Assembly (NCBI GenBank): GCA_013822425.1
Contig: PNKL01000009.1
Coordinates: 1 to 64,000 of the forward strand
Reading direction: 5' to 3'
Length of the DNA stretch: 64,000 nucleotides
DNA from: Gemmatimonas sp.
Lineage (GTDB): Bacteria > Gemmatimonadota > Gemmatimonadetes > Gemmatimonadales > Gemmatimonadaceae
Of the stretch, positions 9,741 through 17,856 are shown one piece after another. The notes under the pieces are model-generated. The model was not told the origin of the DNA and made no database searches. It worked only from the letters and a program-made list of their open reading frames with translations. The position numbers were made by a program, and so were the translations under genes. The stretch's first letter is position 1. Each line of letters starts with the position of its first letter.

Positions 9741-9756
9741 ACGCAACTAGTTGCGT
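9741..9756. promoter_or_regulatory. Perfect 16-bp palindrome, candidate operator
   Basis: ACGCAACTAGTTGCGT is a perfect inverted repeat in the 380-bp gene-less stretch between the molybdopterin oxidoreductase (start 9629) and the small lipoprotein (start 10010). A second, looser inverted pair (GATCGTA ... TACGATC) lies at about 9769-9803. The stretch separates two divergent genes, so the palindrome is a reasonable binding site for a dimeric regulator. No regulator gene is adjacent. Apart from this and the promoter at 9905 I see nothing else in 9630-10009. Confidence 0.4.
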
Positions 9757-9904
9757 TATAGGCAGTTAGATCGTATCTTACATCGCTAGACTTTGGTACG
9801 ATCCGATGCGTGACGGGACCGCGTGTTGGTCGGCACCGAAGGCGGAGCGAGATGCGTCGCCTGGCATCGGCATGCGCGCCGGACGCGTGCGCATGCCATG
9901 TGCC

Positions 9905-9932
9905 TTGACGAGGCATCCTTGTTCCGTAAATT
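9905..9932 (+). promoter_or_regulatory. Predicted sigma-70 promoter of the small lipoprotein gene
   Basis: TTGACG (9905-9910) is separated by 16 bp from TAAATT (9927-9932). It lies about 80 bp upstream of the ATG at 10010, leaving a moderate leader. The region is locally AT-rich compared with its surroundings. Confidence 0.45.
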
Positions 9933-10009
9933 CAGCGCGTTCGAGCACTGCGTACCAAGGCGCAGTCTCGCGCTGTGCCTTAAGTGTCCCTCCTGTGGAG
10001 ATTATCTCA

Positions 10010-10186
10010 ATGAAGCGCATTGCCCTCGTCGCTGCTGTGCTCGTGCTCGCCGCCTGCGCCAAGAAGGAAGAGGCTCCGGCCGCCGCCCCGGCTGCTGATT
10101 CGGCTGCTGTTGCCGCCCCTGCGGCGGACACGATGAAGATGGATTCGACGGCTGCTCCGGCCGCCGACACGACCAAGAAGCCGTAA
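10010..10186 (+). CDS. Small Ala/Pro-rich lipoprotein
   Basis: The 58-residue product starts MKRIALVAAVLVLAAC, a clear lipoprotein signal with lipobox LAAC and the lipidated Cys at residue 16. The mature part (about 42 residues) is KKEEAPAAAPAAD-like, built of Ala/Pro/Asp/Thr with two Met and ending in Lys-Lys-Pro. It has no fold that I recognise and resembles short disordered envelope lipoproteins. GGAG at 9997-10000 precedes the ATG by 9 nt. A promoter upstream and a perfect hairpin downstream mark it as a single-gene unit, which supports its being real despite the small size. Confidence 0.8.
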   Translation: MKRIALVAAVLVLAACAKKEEAPAAAPAADSAAVAAPAADTMKMDSTAAPAADTTKKP

Positions 10187-10206
10187 TCACGGTTTCCGGT
10201 TTGTAG

Positions 10207-10239
10207 CACGCGGGCGCGACGAAAAGTCGCGCCCGCGTG
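10207..10239 (+). terminator. Rho-independent terminator after the small lipoprotein
   Basis: A perfect 14-bp stem (CACGCGGGCGCGAC with GTCGCGCCCGCGTG) closes a GAAAA loop and is followed by TTGTTGG. It lies 20 bp after the lipoprotein stop. Confidence 0.8.
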
Positions 10240-10310
10240 TTGTTGGTGTGCCCGGCATGACCATCGACGAGGTATCCTCTCCTACTCCCGATGACCCGAG
10301 CGTTCACCTG

Positions 10311-11315
10311 TCAGCGTGCCACGCAGTCCCTGAATGCCTCGACGACCGCCGCGCGTGAGTCCACGGTGCTCGTCCAGCCGAGCTCGATGCGCGCTCGCTC
10401 GCTGGAGAAGGGATTGTCTTGCAGCAGGAAATCCAGCGAACGCGCACTGAGCACCCAGGATCCCGGAATGCGCAGCGCGCGCAGCGCAGCCCCGAGGCCG
10501 CCCATCGCCGCCTGCACGACTGACCCGGGAATCGGCAGCCATCGCGCGCGTAACCCGAGCCCCTCCTGCGCGGCCTCGTAGAAGTCGCGCACGGAAAGCG
10601 GCGCATCGTTGGTGACGTTGTATGCCCGGCCACCCGCGATCTCGCTGGTGACGGCGCGCACGGCCACCTCGGCGACGCTCCGCGCATGCACGATGGACAG
10701 CACGGCGCGGCCATTGCCAATGCGCGGCGCGACCGGCAGGCGCAGCACGGCGGCAACGCGCGGGATGAACTGGCGGTCGCGCGGCCCGTAGATCACGCAG
10801 GGCCGCACGGCGGTGGCCCACACGCGTCCGGCGCGATGGGCATCCATCACCAGCGCCTCCGACTCGCGCTTGGAGCGTGCGTACCACCACTGCCGGGGAA
10901 TGGGATGCAGCGGCTGCAACTCCTGAAGCCCCTCACCACGCGCCAGCGTGTATCGACCCTCGGGTCCGTAGACGGCCACCGAGCTCAGGTGCAGCAGTCG
11001 CGCTCCCGCACGCGCGGCGGCGTCCACCGCGTTTGCGGTGCCGTCGATGTTCGGCGCGCGATACGCCTCCCATCCACCGCGCGGCGTGATGGCGGCCGCG
11101 CAGTGGAAGACGACCTGCGCCCCCTCCGCCGCGCGACAAAAAGTCGCGGCGTCCTGCGTGTCGCCGTCCCGCAGCGCAACGCCCTGCGCCGAAAGCCACG
11201 CAGCCGTTGCGCGGTCGCGCACCAGCGCGCGCAGCGCCCATCCGTCGCGCCGCAAGCGCTCCACGAGGTGCGAGCCGACGAGGCCGCTCGCGCCGGTGAT
11301 GAGCGCGAGGCTCAC
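10311..11315 (-). CDS. NAD(P)-dependent epimerase/dehydratase (extended SDR)
   Basis: The 334-residue protein has an N-terminal Rossmann motif (ALITGASGLVGSHLVERL) and the catalytic YxxxK in WYARSKRESEAL near residue 145, preceded by LLHLSSVAVYG (catalytic Ser). It resembles the 3-beta-hydroxysteroid dehydrogenase/NAD-epimerase branch of extended SDRs; the substrate may be a sugar nucleotide, sterol-like or flavonoid-like molecule. The GTG start overlaps the stop of ygfZ as GTGA, so it is the last gene of the glcDEF operon. Confidence 0.85.
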   Translation of the reverse strand: MSLALITGASGLVGSHLVERLRRDGWALRALVRDRATAAWLSAQGVALRDGDTQDAATFCRAAEGAQVVFHCAAAITPRGGWEAYRAPNIDGTANAVDAAARAGARLLHLSSVAVYGPEGRYTLARGEGLQELQPLHPIPRQWWYARSKRESEALVMDAHRAGRVWATAVRPCVIYGPRDRQFIPRVAAVLRLPVAPRIGNGRAVLSIVHARSVAEVAVRAVTSEIAGGRAYNVTNDAPLSVRDFYEAAQEGLGLRARWLPIPGSVVQAAMGGLGAALRALRIPGSWVLSARSLDFLLQDNPFSSERARIELGWTSTVDSRAAVVEAFRDCVAR

Positions 11316-12316
11316 GCGGGGAAGGGGAGCGCGCCGACGGTGGCCGACGCGTCACCGCTCGCCGACCGCACGGTCACCACAGTGCCGGGCTCCACGGCTC
11401 GGCGCACCATGGCCAGGGCGATGGCGCCGAGGCGCGGCGACACGGCGCGCGAGCGTACGTCGCCCACGTCGGCGTCGCCGGCGAACACACGCGTCTCACC
11501 CTCCGGCGGCGATGCGAGCCGCAGTCCGCGCAGGACGCGATTGACGTGACCGCGGAAGTGCACGCGTGCCACGACTTCCTGTCCGGTGTAGCAGCCTTTC
11601 GTGTAGGACACGGCGTCGAGCAGGTCGAGCCCTGCCTCATGCAGCAGCGTATCGTCGGTCATGTCAACGCCCCACGCTGGTCGTCCCGCCTCGATGCGCA
11701 GCACTTCGAGCGCCGCAAGCGACGCGGGAACCGCGCCTGATGCCAGGAGCGCCTCGCGCAGTGCCGGGGAGACGGCCGTGCCGACGAAACAGTCGAATCC
11801 GTCCACGCCGTAATCGTCCGCCCTCGCGACCATGACGGACTCGCCCTGGAACGGCACCTCGCAATGCGCGAACGGGGCGAGCAGGTCGATGGTGGCGGGT
11901 GAGCAGCCAAGTGCGTGGGCCAGCACCTGCCGCGCATGCGGCCCGGCGGCGCCGACGCAGGCCACCGAGGCGCTGACGTCGGCATAGCGCGACAGCCGCG
12001 GGTTCACGTACTTGCGCACCATCGCCGCGAACCCCTCCCCTGCGGCGGTCGGGACATCCACCAGAAAGCTGTCGGCGGCGCGCTGGAAGATCCGCACGTC
12101 GGCGAGAACCTTTCCCTTGGCCGTGAGGGCCGCCGCGTACTGCCCGTGACCAGGCTGCAGCGCGAGCACGTCGCTGGTGCACAGGCCGTTGAGCGTGGCC
12201 GCCGCCTGCGTCCCGATGAAGGTCATGCGGAGGCGGCCGGAGCGGTCCACCAGTCCCGCGTCGGTGCGCAGCTGCTCGTATTCAGCGCCGGTCGGGGCGA
12301 TAACGGGGGGGCTCAT
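11312..12316 (-). CDS. ygfZ: Folate-binding YgfZ/GcvT-like protein
   Basis: The 334-residue protein has the family hallmark KGCYTGQEVVARVHFRG near residue 240, with the conserved Cys. It is related to the glycine-cleavage T protein but lacks its partners here. In E. coli YgfZ binds folate and helps make or repair iron-sulfur clusters in certain enzymes. That role fits its place behind glcF, which carries two 4Fe-4S clusters. The start overlaps the preceding HAD gene (ATGA) and the stop overlaps the following SDR gene (GTGA). Confidence 0.9.
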   Translation of the reverse strand: MSPPVIAPTGAEYEQLRTDAGLVDRSGRLRMTFIGTQAAATLNGLCTSDVLALQPGHGQYAAALTAKGKVLADVRIFQRAADSFLVDVPTAAGEGFAAMVRKYVNPRLSRYADVSASVACVGAAGPHARQVLAHALGCSPATIDLLAPFAHCEVPFQGESVMVARADDYGVDGFDCFVGTAVSPALREALLASGAVPASLAALEVLRIEAGRPAWGVDMTDDTLLHEAGLDLLDAVSYTKGCYTGQEVVARVHFRGHVNRVLRGLRLASPPEGETRVFAGDADVGDVRSRAVSPRLGAIALAMVRRAVEPGTVVTVRSASGDASATVGALPFPA

Positions 12317-12990
12317 GCGTTTCCTCCGCGTATCAGGGACCGCATCTCATCGAACGAGAGGCCCACCAGCGTCGGGTAGAACGCGTCCGCCTCCATGGCG
12401 TGATGCACTGGAAGCGAGCCCACCGCCACCGTACGCACACCGGCCGCGCGTGCCGAGCGAATGCCGGGGCGGGCGTCCTCGAAGGCAAGGGCGTCGGCGG
12501 GCACCACCGGCGCCGTGCGCGAGAGCTTCGCGAGGGCCAGCGTGTACGGTGCGGGCGACGGCTTGCCATCCGCCTTGTCATCGGCGGTCACCACGCACGT
12601 GAAGGTATCGGCAAGGCCCGCCAGCGTGAGTACGAAGTCCACGTCGCGCCGCGACGCGCGCGTGACCAGCGCGAGACGCGCCTGGGTGCGGAGCGCCTGC
12701 ACGAGCGCGAGCCCGCCGGGTTGCATCAGCAGTCCGCGGCTGATGCGCTGGCTGAAGCCCCGCTCGGCGCGCAGGCGCGCGAGCTCGGCGACCACCGGGT
12801 CGTTCGGTGCGCCCAGGGCGTGCCGCGCCGCGGCCACGGCGGCGTCCACCGGCAGTCCGAGACAGTGTTCGGTCCACGTGTCGTCGTCGAGCGACAGGCC
12901 GTCCACGAGCAACGCGTCGCGCAGCGCGGCGACGCGATGCGGTGTCGTTTCGGCGAGAATCCCCTCGAACTCGAGCAGGACAAGCTGCAT
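12313..12990 (-). CDS. HAD-family hydrolase with Glu in place of the nucleophile Asp
   Basis: The 225-residue protein has the layout of the phosphoglycolate phosphatase/beta-phosphoglucomutase subfamily with a helical cap. Motif II is LVTRASRRDV, the motif III lysine is in DDKADGKPSPAPYTLAL, and motif IV is FEDARPGIRSARAAGV. Motif I, normally DxD, reads VLLEFEGILAET: both the nucleophile (residue 7) and the general acid (residue 9) are Glu, encoded GAG TTC GAG. Its place directly after glcF (no spacer) suggests a phosphoglycolate phosphatase feeding glycolate oxidase. With Glu at the nucleophile it may be slow, altered or regulatory. Confidence 0.85.
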   Translation of the reverse strand: MQLVLLEFEGILAETTPHRVAALRDALLVDGLSLDDDTWTEHCLGLPVDAAVAAARHALGAPNDPVVAELARLRAERGFSQRISRGLLMQPGGLALVQALRTQARLALVTRASRRDVDFVLTLAGLADTFTCVVTADDKADGKPSPAPYTLALAKLSRTAPVVPADALAFEDARPGIRSARAAGVRTVAVGSLPVHHAMEADAFYPTLVGLSFDEMRSLIRGGNA

Positions 12991-14241
12991 CTATTGCTCC
13001 AGCCGGGCGTAGCTCTCGTCCAGCAGTTCAATCGGGTGACGCGCCACCGCGCCGCGTCCCTCGCGCACCAGCCCCGCGCCGATCTGCATGAGGCAGCCCG
13101 GGTTTCCGGTGGCGACCACCGGTGCCCCCGTGGCGGCAATGCACCGCATCTTCGCCGCGAGCACGCGCTCGGAGACGTCAGGTTCGATGAGGTTGAAGAT
13201 GCCGGCGCTGCCGCAGCATTGTTCGCGGTCGTCCAGCGGCGTGTGTTCGAGGCCGGGGATGGCGGCCAGCACCTGCAGCGGCGGCGCGCTCAGCTGCTGC
13301 GCGTGCTCGAGGTGGCACGGCGCATCGTACGTGATGCGTTGCGAAAGCGGCGCGCCGGGGCGTGGCCCGGCTGCGGCGAGCAGCTCGGTCGCTTCGCGCA
13401 CGCGCGCGCTGAACGCGGCGGCGCGCGCGCGCCAGGCGGCGTCGTCGGCGAGGAGCTGTCCGTACTCCTTCATCATCGCGCCGCAGCCCGCCGAATTGAC
13501 GGCGACCAAGGTCGCGCCGCTGGCCTCGAACGCGGCGATGTTGGCGCGGGCAAGATTGCGGGCCATGGCGGCGTCGCCGGCATGCACGTGCAGCGCGCCG
13601 CAGCACTGCTGGTCCGGGGCGCTGCAGAGCGAATAGCCGTTGGCCGCGAGCACGCGCTCGGTGGCGCGGTTCACCCCGGTGAAGAGCCCTTCCATCACGC
13701 AGCCGTCGAGCGTCGCGACCGTTTCGCGCGTGCGCGCGGCGCGCGGCGTCCACTGGCGGGCGTCTTCGCGCGCGGTGGAGGCGAGCATCGCGAAGGGGAA
13801 TCCGAGTGCTCCCGGCAGGCGGGAGAGTTCGGCCGCGATGCCCGTGTCGCGCACCATTCGGCCAAACCAGAACGCCACGCGCAGCACAGCCGGACGCGCG
13901 AAGGCCCGGAGGATGATGCGCGCCACGACCGGCAGCGGGCGGATGGCGGCGAGCTGCTCGCGCGCCGCCTCCAGCAGGTGACCGTAGGGCACGCCGCTGG
14001 GGCAGGCCGACTCGCAGCCGCGGCACCCAAGGCAGCGGCTCAGGTGCGTGGCCACATCGGGGTCGTCGATCGCCACGCGCCCTTCGATGACGGCGCGCAT
14101 CAGGACGAGGCGTCCGCGCGGCGAGTCGTTCTCGTCTTCCAGTACGAGGTACGTGGGACAGGCTTGCAGGCAGAAGCCGCAGTGCACGCAGCTGTCGAGG
14201 CCGGTGCGGGCACGCTCGAGCGGTGTGACGGCGGCGCTCAT
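12991..14241 (-). CDS. glcF: Glycolate oxidase iron-sulfur subunit
   Basis: From ATG 14241 the product has 416 residues. Two ferredoxin-type 4Fe-4S motifs lie at the N-terminus (CVHCGFCLQACP from Cys18, CLGCRGCESACP near residue 68). Two CCG domains follow (GLFTGVNRATERV...QQCCGALHVHAGD and CHLEHAQQL...EQCCGSAGIFNL). It passes electrons from the flavin subunits to the quinone pool at the membrane. An upstream extension of the frame to 14757 is antisense-type filler. Its ATG overlaps the glcE stop (ATGA), and its TAG directly abuts the HAD ATG. Confidence 0.92.
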   Translation of the reverse strand: MSAAVTPLERARTGLDSCVHCGFCLQACPTYLVLEDENDSPRGRLVLMRAVIEGRVAIDDPDVATHLSRCLGCRGCESACPSGVPYGHLLEAAREQLAAIRPLPVVARIILRAFARPAVLRVAFWFGRMVRDTGIAAELSRLPGALGFPFAMLASTAREDARQWTPRAARTRETVATLDGCVMEGLFTGVNRATERVLAANGYSLCSAPDQQCCGALHVHAGDAAMARNLARANIAAFEASGATLVAVNSAGCGAMMKEYGQLLADDAAWRARAAAFSARVREATELLAAAGPRPGAPLSQRITYDAPCHLEHAQQLSAPPLQVLAAIPGLEHTPLDDREQCCGSAGIFNLIEPDVSERVLAAKMRCIAATGAPVVATGNPGCLMQIGAGLVREGRGAVARHPIELLDESYARLEQ

Positions 14242-15134
14242 CCCATGATTCCCGGATTCAGGATGTGCGCCGGGTCGAAGGCGCGCCGCACGCCGTCGTT
14301 GAGCGCCCGCACTTCGGGCGACGACGGGATGCGCGGAACGCGACGTGCCTTGCGCGCGCGCCACTCCGTCCAGCTCGAAGGGTCTACGCGTCGCGCGTCG
14401 CCGAACGCGGCCACCTCCGCTCGCGCGGCGGCGACCACGGCAGCGTTTCCGGCGATGCGCACCAGCAGCCCCGCCTGCGTCGCGGTGTCGAGCAAGCCTG
14501 CGGTGGTCACCTCGCACGCGATTGGCGGCGTAATGCTGCGGCGCAGTGTGTCCTGCGCGCGGGCGGCCGCGCCGTCGTCGAGCGGCACGTGCCACGTCTC
14601 GTCCACGGCCGGTCGCGCCCGGAGGCGCAGGCTGACACTCGTGATCGCGGCGAGCGTACCCCACGAGCCGGTCATGAGGCGCACGAGATCGAAGCCGGCG
14701 ACATTCTTTACGACCTTGCCGCCGGGGCGGAGCACCTTCCCCGTGCCATCCACGCACTCGAGGCCGAGTATCAGGTCGCGCGGCAGGCCCAGGGCGTGCG
14801 CGAACGGACCGGGTGTGGCCGTGGCGATCGTCGCACCAACCGAACCGTCATCGCCGCCCCACGGGGACAGCGGACACCACTGGTTGTGCGCGACCGTGAC
14901 TGCGTCGAGCTCGGCGATGGTGGTCGTCGCGCCGACCGTGATGGTGAGATCGCCAGGTTCGTACTCCAGGACGCCGCTGAAGGCGTCGAGGTGCAGCGGC
15001 TCGGCGCCGGTCGCCACCGGCGCGCCGCCGTCGAGCCACGTGCCGCAGCCGACGAGGCGAAACGTGCGGTGCCTCGCCGCGGACTCGGCGACGAGCGCTG
15101 CGAGTTCAGTGACGGTGGATGGACGGAGTGTCAT
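14238..15134 (-). CDS. glcE: Glycolate oxidase FAD-binding subunit
   Basis: The 298-residue protein is a short FAD-binding type 4 domain. It has the pyrophosphate-binding region VGATTTIAELDAV and PLSPWGGDDGSVGATIATAT, then GLECVDGTGKVLRPGGKVVKNVAGFDL, which is typical of GlcE. It works with GlcD and GlcF to oxidise glycolate to glyoxylate. It overlaps glcD at its start (ATGA) and glcF at its end (ATGA), so translational coupling is likely. Confidence 0.92.
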   Translation of the reverse strand: MTLRPSTVTELAALVAESAARHRTFRLVGCGTWLDGGAPVATGAEPLHLDAFSGVLEYEPGDLTITVGATTTIAELDAVTVAHNQWCPLSPWGGDDGSVGATIATATPGPFAHALGLPRDLILGLECVDGTGKVLRPGGKVVKNVAGFDLVRLMTGSWGTLAAITSVSLRLRARPAVDETWHVPLDDGAAARAQDTLRRSITPPIACEVTTAGLLDTATQAGLLVRIAGNAAVVAAARAEVAAFGDARRVDPSSWTEWRARKARRVPRIPSSPEVRALNDGVRRAFDPAHILNPGIMG

Positions 15135-16609
15135 GCGTCGGGCTCCGCGGCGCCGAGCGCGGCGGCGCCGGGCGTGGCGGTCGTGACCTCACCCGTCTCC
15201 CGTCTCCCATCTCCCATCAGCCCCTTGGGCCTCCGCTCCCTGCAATACCGAATCGGCACCACCTTCCCCGGATTCGCGCGCCGGTCGGGATCAAAAACGT
15301 CGCGCAGGCGGCACATCCCGTCGAGCGTGTCGGGCGTGAAGAGCGCATCCATGTACGGGAGCTTGTCGAGTCCCACGCCATGCTCGCCCGTGATCGTGCC
15401 GCCGGCGTCGATGCAGGCCTGCATGATCTGCCGCATCGCCACGTGCACGCGCGCCGACTCGTTGCCGTCATTCGCGTTGTACGGGATGTTCGGGTGCAGG
15501 TTGCCGTCGCCGGCGTGGAACACGTTGCAGACCCGGACGCCGTTGGCCGCGCCGATCGCCGCGATGCGCGCGAGCAGCGACGGCAGCTTGGTGCGCGGGA
15601 CGACGGCGTCCTGCACCACCAGGTGTGGCGCGATGCGCCCCATCGCGCCAAAGGCCTTCTTGCGCCCCTGCCAGAGCCTGGCGCGGGCGGCGGGCTCGGT
15701 GGCGATGCGCACCTCGCGCGCGCCGTGCGCACGGCAGATGCGATCGACGCCCTGCACGTCTTCATCCAGGCCGACGGCCGCCCCGTCCACTTCCACGAGC
15801 AGCACGGCCGCGGCATCGGTGGGATATCCGGCGGCGTAGATGCTCGCTTCCACCGCTCCCACCGTCGCCTGGTCCATCATCTCGAGCGCGGCAGGGAGGA
15901 TGCCGGCCGCGATGATTGCCGAGACGGTCTGCGCGGCGGCGTCGATGCTCGAGAAATCCGCGAGCAGCGTGACGATGCGCTCGGGATTCGGCGTGAGCTT
16001 CACGGTCAGTTCGAGCGCGACGCCGAAGCACCCTTCGCTTCCGACGAAGGCGCCGATCAGGTCGTAGCCGCCATCGTCTGCATCAAGCTCCACGACGCTG
16101 CCGCCGGGGAGCGCGACCTTCGCGGCCACCACGTGGTTGAGCGTGACGCCGTACTTGAGGCAGTGGGGTCCGCCGGCGTTCTCGGCGAGGTTTCCGCCGA
16201 GCGTGCACGCGGTCTGGCTGGATGGATCGGGAGCATAGTGCAGGCCGTGCCGCGTCGCCGCCCTGGTGAGCGAGACGTTCACGACGCCAGGCTCGACGCG
16301 CGCCACGCGGCGCACGGGGTCGATGTCGATGATGCGCTTGAGGCGTTGCAGGCCGAGGAGCACCGCGCCGTCGGCGAGCGCGCCGCCGCTCAGTCCGGTG
16401 CCGGCGCCGCGCGGCACGAACGGCACGCCCTGGCGCGCGAGTTCGCGCACAACGGCGAGCGCCTCGTCCGCCGAGGCGGGGAAGACGGCGAGCGACGGCG
16501 TGCGGTGATATCCCGGAAGTCCGTCGGATTCGTAGACGAGCAGCTCGGCCGCGCGTTCGAGAACGTGAGTATCGCCGACGATGGCGCGAAGGGAATCCGC
16601 GAGGAACAC
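15131..16609 (-). CDS. glcD: Glycolate oxidase catalytic FAD subunit
   Basis: The product of about 492 residues has an N-terminal FAD-binding domain ([37 protein letters not shown]) and a C-terminal FAD-oxidase domain with the substrate/metal region NVFHAGDGNLHPNI and GTITGEHGVGLDKLPYM. It oxidises glycolate (or D-lactate, which the family also uses). I chose GTG 16609; a TTG at 16615 is an alternative. The last 30 residues are a variable, Ala-rich tail. It is the first gene of the glcDEF-HAD-ygfZ-SDR operon and lies just behind the sigma factor terminator. Confidence 0.92.
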   Translation of the reverse strand: MFLADSLRAIVGDTHVLERAAELLVYESDGLPGYHRTPSLAVFPASADEALAVVRELARQGVPFVPRGAGTGLSGGALADGAVLLGLQRLKRIIDIDPVRRVARVEPGVVNVSLTRAATRHGLHYAPDPSSQTACTLGGNLAENAGGPHCLKYGVTLNHVVAAKVALPGGSVVELDADDGGYDLIGAFVGSEGCFGVALELTVKLTPNPERIVTLLADFSSIDAAAQTVSAIIAAGILPAALEMMDQATVGAVEASIYAAGYPTDAAAVLLVEVDGAAVGLDEDVQGVDRICRAHGAREVRIATEPAARARLWQGRKKAFGAMGRIAPHLVVQDAVVPRTKLPSLLARIAAIGAANGVRVCNVFHAGDGNLHPNIPYNANDGNESARVHVAMRQIMQACIDAGGTITGEHGVGLDKLPYMDALFTPDTLDGMCRLRDVFDPDRRANPGKVVPIRYCRERRPKGLMGDGRRETGEVTTATPGAAALGAAEPDA

Positions 16610-16625
16610 GCTCAATAATCTATAG

Positions 16626-16665
16626 CCGAGGAGCCCAAGTCCATCGCTGGACCTGGGCTCCTCGG
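16626..16665 (-). terminator. Hairpin terminator after the sigma factor gene
   Basis: CCGAGGAGCCCAaGTCCA pairs with TGGACcTGGGCTCCTCGG: 17 base pairs with one mismatch and a TCGC loop. It lies 35 bp after the sigma factor stop on the minus strand and is followed there by an AT-rich run (CTATAGATTATT). That run is only partly a U-tract and may also serve the glcD promoter. Confidence 0.65.
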
Positions 16666-16700
16666 GGTCGCCGACCGTGAACCGGGAAGGTGCGGCGCCG

Positions 16701-17594
16701 TCAGCTCACGTTGGCCCAGAAGCCGGCCAGTGACCGCCCCTCGGGCGAGGAGCGCAGCTTTTCGAACGCGCGTTCGCGAATCTGCCGGATGCGCTCGCGG
16801 GTCACTCCCATCAGCGCGCCGATCTTCTCCAGCGTCATCGCCTCCGCGCCCTCGTCGAGTCCGTAATAGAGGTTGAGGATCTTGCGCTCGCGCGGCGTCA
16901 GGTAGCGCGCGAAGACGCGCGCGATCGTCTCGCGCATCAGCTTGTAATCGGTGACTTCCTCGATCTCGGCGCCGTCGGCGCCCGAGAACCGCTCGCCCAG
17001 CGTACAGGCCTCGCGGTCGCTGCGATCCACCGGCGCGTCGAGCGACAGTTCGGCGGCCGACATCTGCTTGGAGGCGCGCACCTGCTCGGGGGTCTCGTCG
17101 AGCAGGCGGCCGATCTCGTTGTCGGTCGGGTCGCGCCGCAGCACCTGCGCGAGGACCGTCTCGGCGCGCGAAAGACGGATGAGCTGGGAGTTCTGGTTGA
17201 GCGGGATCCGCACGGAGCGCGTCTGCTCGGCCAGCGCCTTGAGCACCGCCTGGCGCACCCACCACACGGCATACGAAATGAACTTGACGCCCTGGTCCGG
17301 ATCGAACTTGCGCACCGCCTTGAGCAGACCCTCGTTGCCGATGGCGACGAGCTCGGACAGGTCGAGCCCATGGCCCTGGTACTTCTTCACATACGAGATG
17401 ACGAACCGGAGGTTCGCCGTCACCAGCCGCTCTGCCGCGGCTTCGTCCCCTTTCTGTGCCAACCGCGCGAGGCGCCGCTCTTCGGCGGCGTCTGAGATCA
17501 GGGGGAGCTTCTGAATGTCCTGCAGGTACTGGTCAAACGCGGTGGAGGGAGACGAACGGAAAAAACTTTTGGCCTTTTGCTCCGTCTGCTGCAT
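16701..17594 (-). CDS. rpoD: Primary-type RNA polymerase sigma factor (RpoD/SigA family, short form)
   Basis: The 297-residue protein contains sigma regions 1.2-2 (DQYLQDIQKLPLISDAAEERRLA; NLRFVISYVKKYQGHGLDL), the -10 recognition helix of region 2.4 (FISYAVWWVRQAVLKAL), region 3, and region 4 with the -35 helix-turn-helix (MTLEKIGALMGVTRERIRQI). Region 1.1 is missing, as in the primary sigma factors of Bacteroidota and Gemmatimonadota, which are about 290 residues. The strict family conservation suggests the housekeeping sigma, though a group 2 factor cannot be excluded without the rest of the genome. It has its own promoter and terminator. Confidence 0.9.
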   Translation of the reverse strand: MQQTEQKAKSFFRSSPSTAFDQYLQDIQKLPLISDAAEERRLARLAQKGDEAAAERLVTANLRFVISYVKKYQGHGLDLSELVAIGNEGLLKAVRKFDPDQGVKFISYAVWWVRQAVLKALAEQTRSVRIPLNQNSQLIRLSRAETVLAQVLRRDPTDNEIGRLLDETPEQVRASKQMSAAELSLDAPVDRSDREACTLGERFSGADGAEIEEVTDYKLMRETIARVFARYLTPRERKILNLYYGLDEGAEAMTLEKIGALMGVTRERIRQIRERAFEKLRSSPEGRSLAGFWANVS

Positions 17595-17670
17595 TACGCA
17601 CCCCGTACGACTTTGGGCGTGGAACGGGCGGTACTGCGGTGCCCGTTGGAATCAGCTTGCAGGGACGGTC

Positions 17671-17700
17671 AGCATAGAATTGAGTACAAGCGTCGGTCAA
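17671..17700 (-). promoter_or_regulatory. Predicted promoter of the sigma factor gene
   Basis: On the minus strand TTGACC (17700-17695) is followed after 18 bp by TATGCT (17676-17671), about 77 bp before the ATG at 17594. The surrounding 17600-17830 is noticeably AT-rich for this genome and contains no gene. Confidence 0.5.
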
Positions 17701-17856
17701 CAGCCAAATTTCGTGCCATCAGCTTTGACAGCGGCTATCACCATCGTAACATGTTGTGTTGTAATCAGTTATGGTGATTCATGGAAATGTGATAACACAC
17801 CACTTGAGCACCGTCGTGGTCAGCTGCGGTGACCGAATTCTGGCCAGCTTTACCTC

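Noticed and set aside
9630-9746. N-terminal extension of the molybdopterin oxidoreductase to a TTG at 9746
   Set aside because: The added 39 residues are unlike the family; GTG 9629 gives the expected short leader before the cysteine motif.
12400-15186. A 928-codon plus-strand frame across the glcF/glcE region
   Set aside because: It runs opposite conserved glycolate oxidase genes and has the composition of a shadow frame; no domain is visible.
16626-16665. tRNA-like or attenuator structure
   Set aside because: It is a single perfect stem with a 4-base loop, placed as a simple terminator; no cloverleaf or leader peptide is present.
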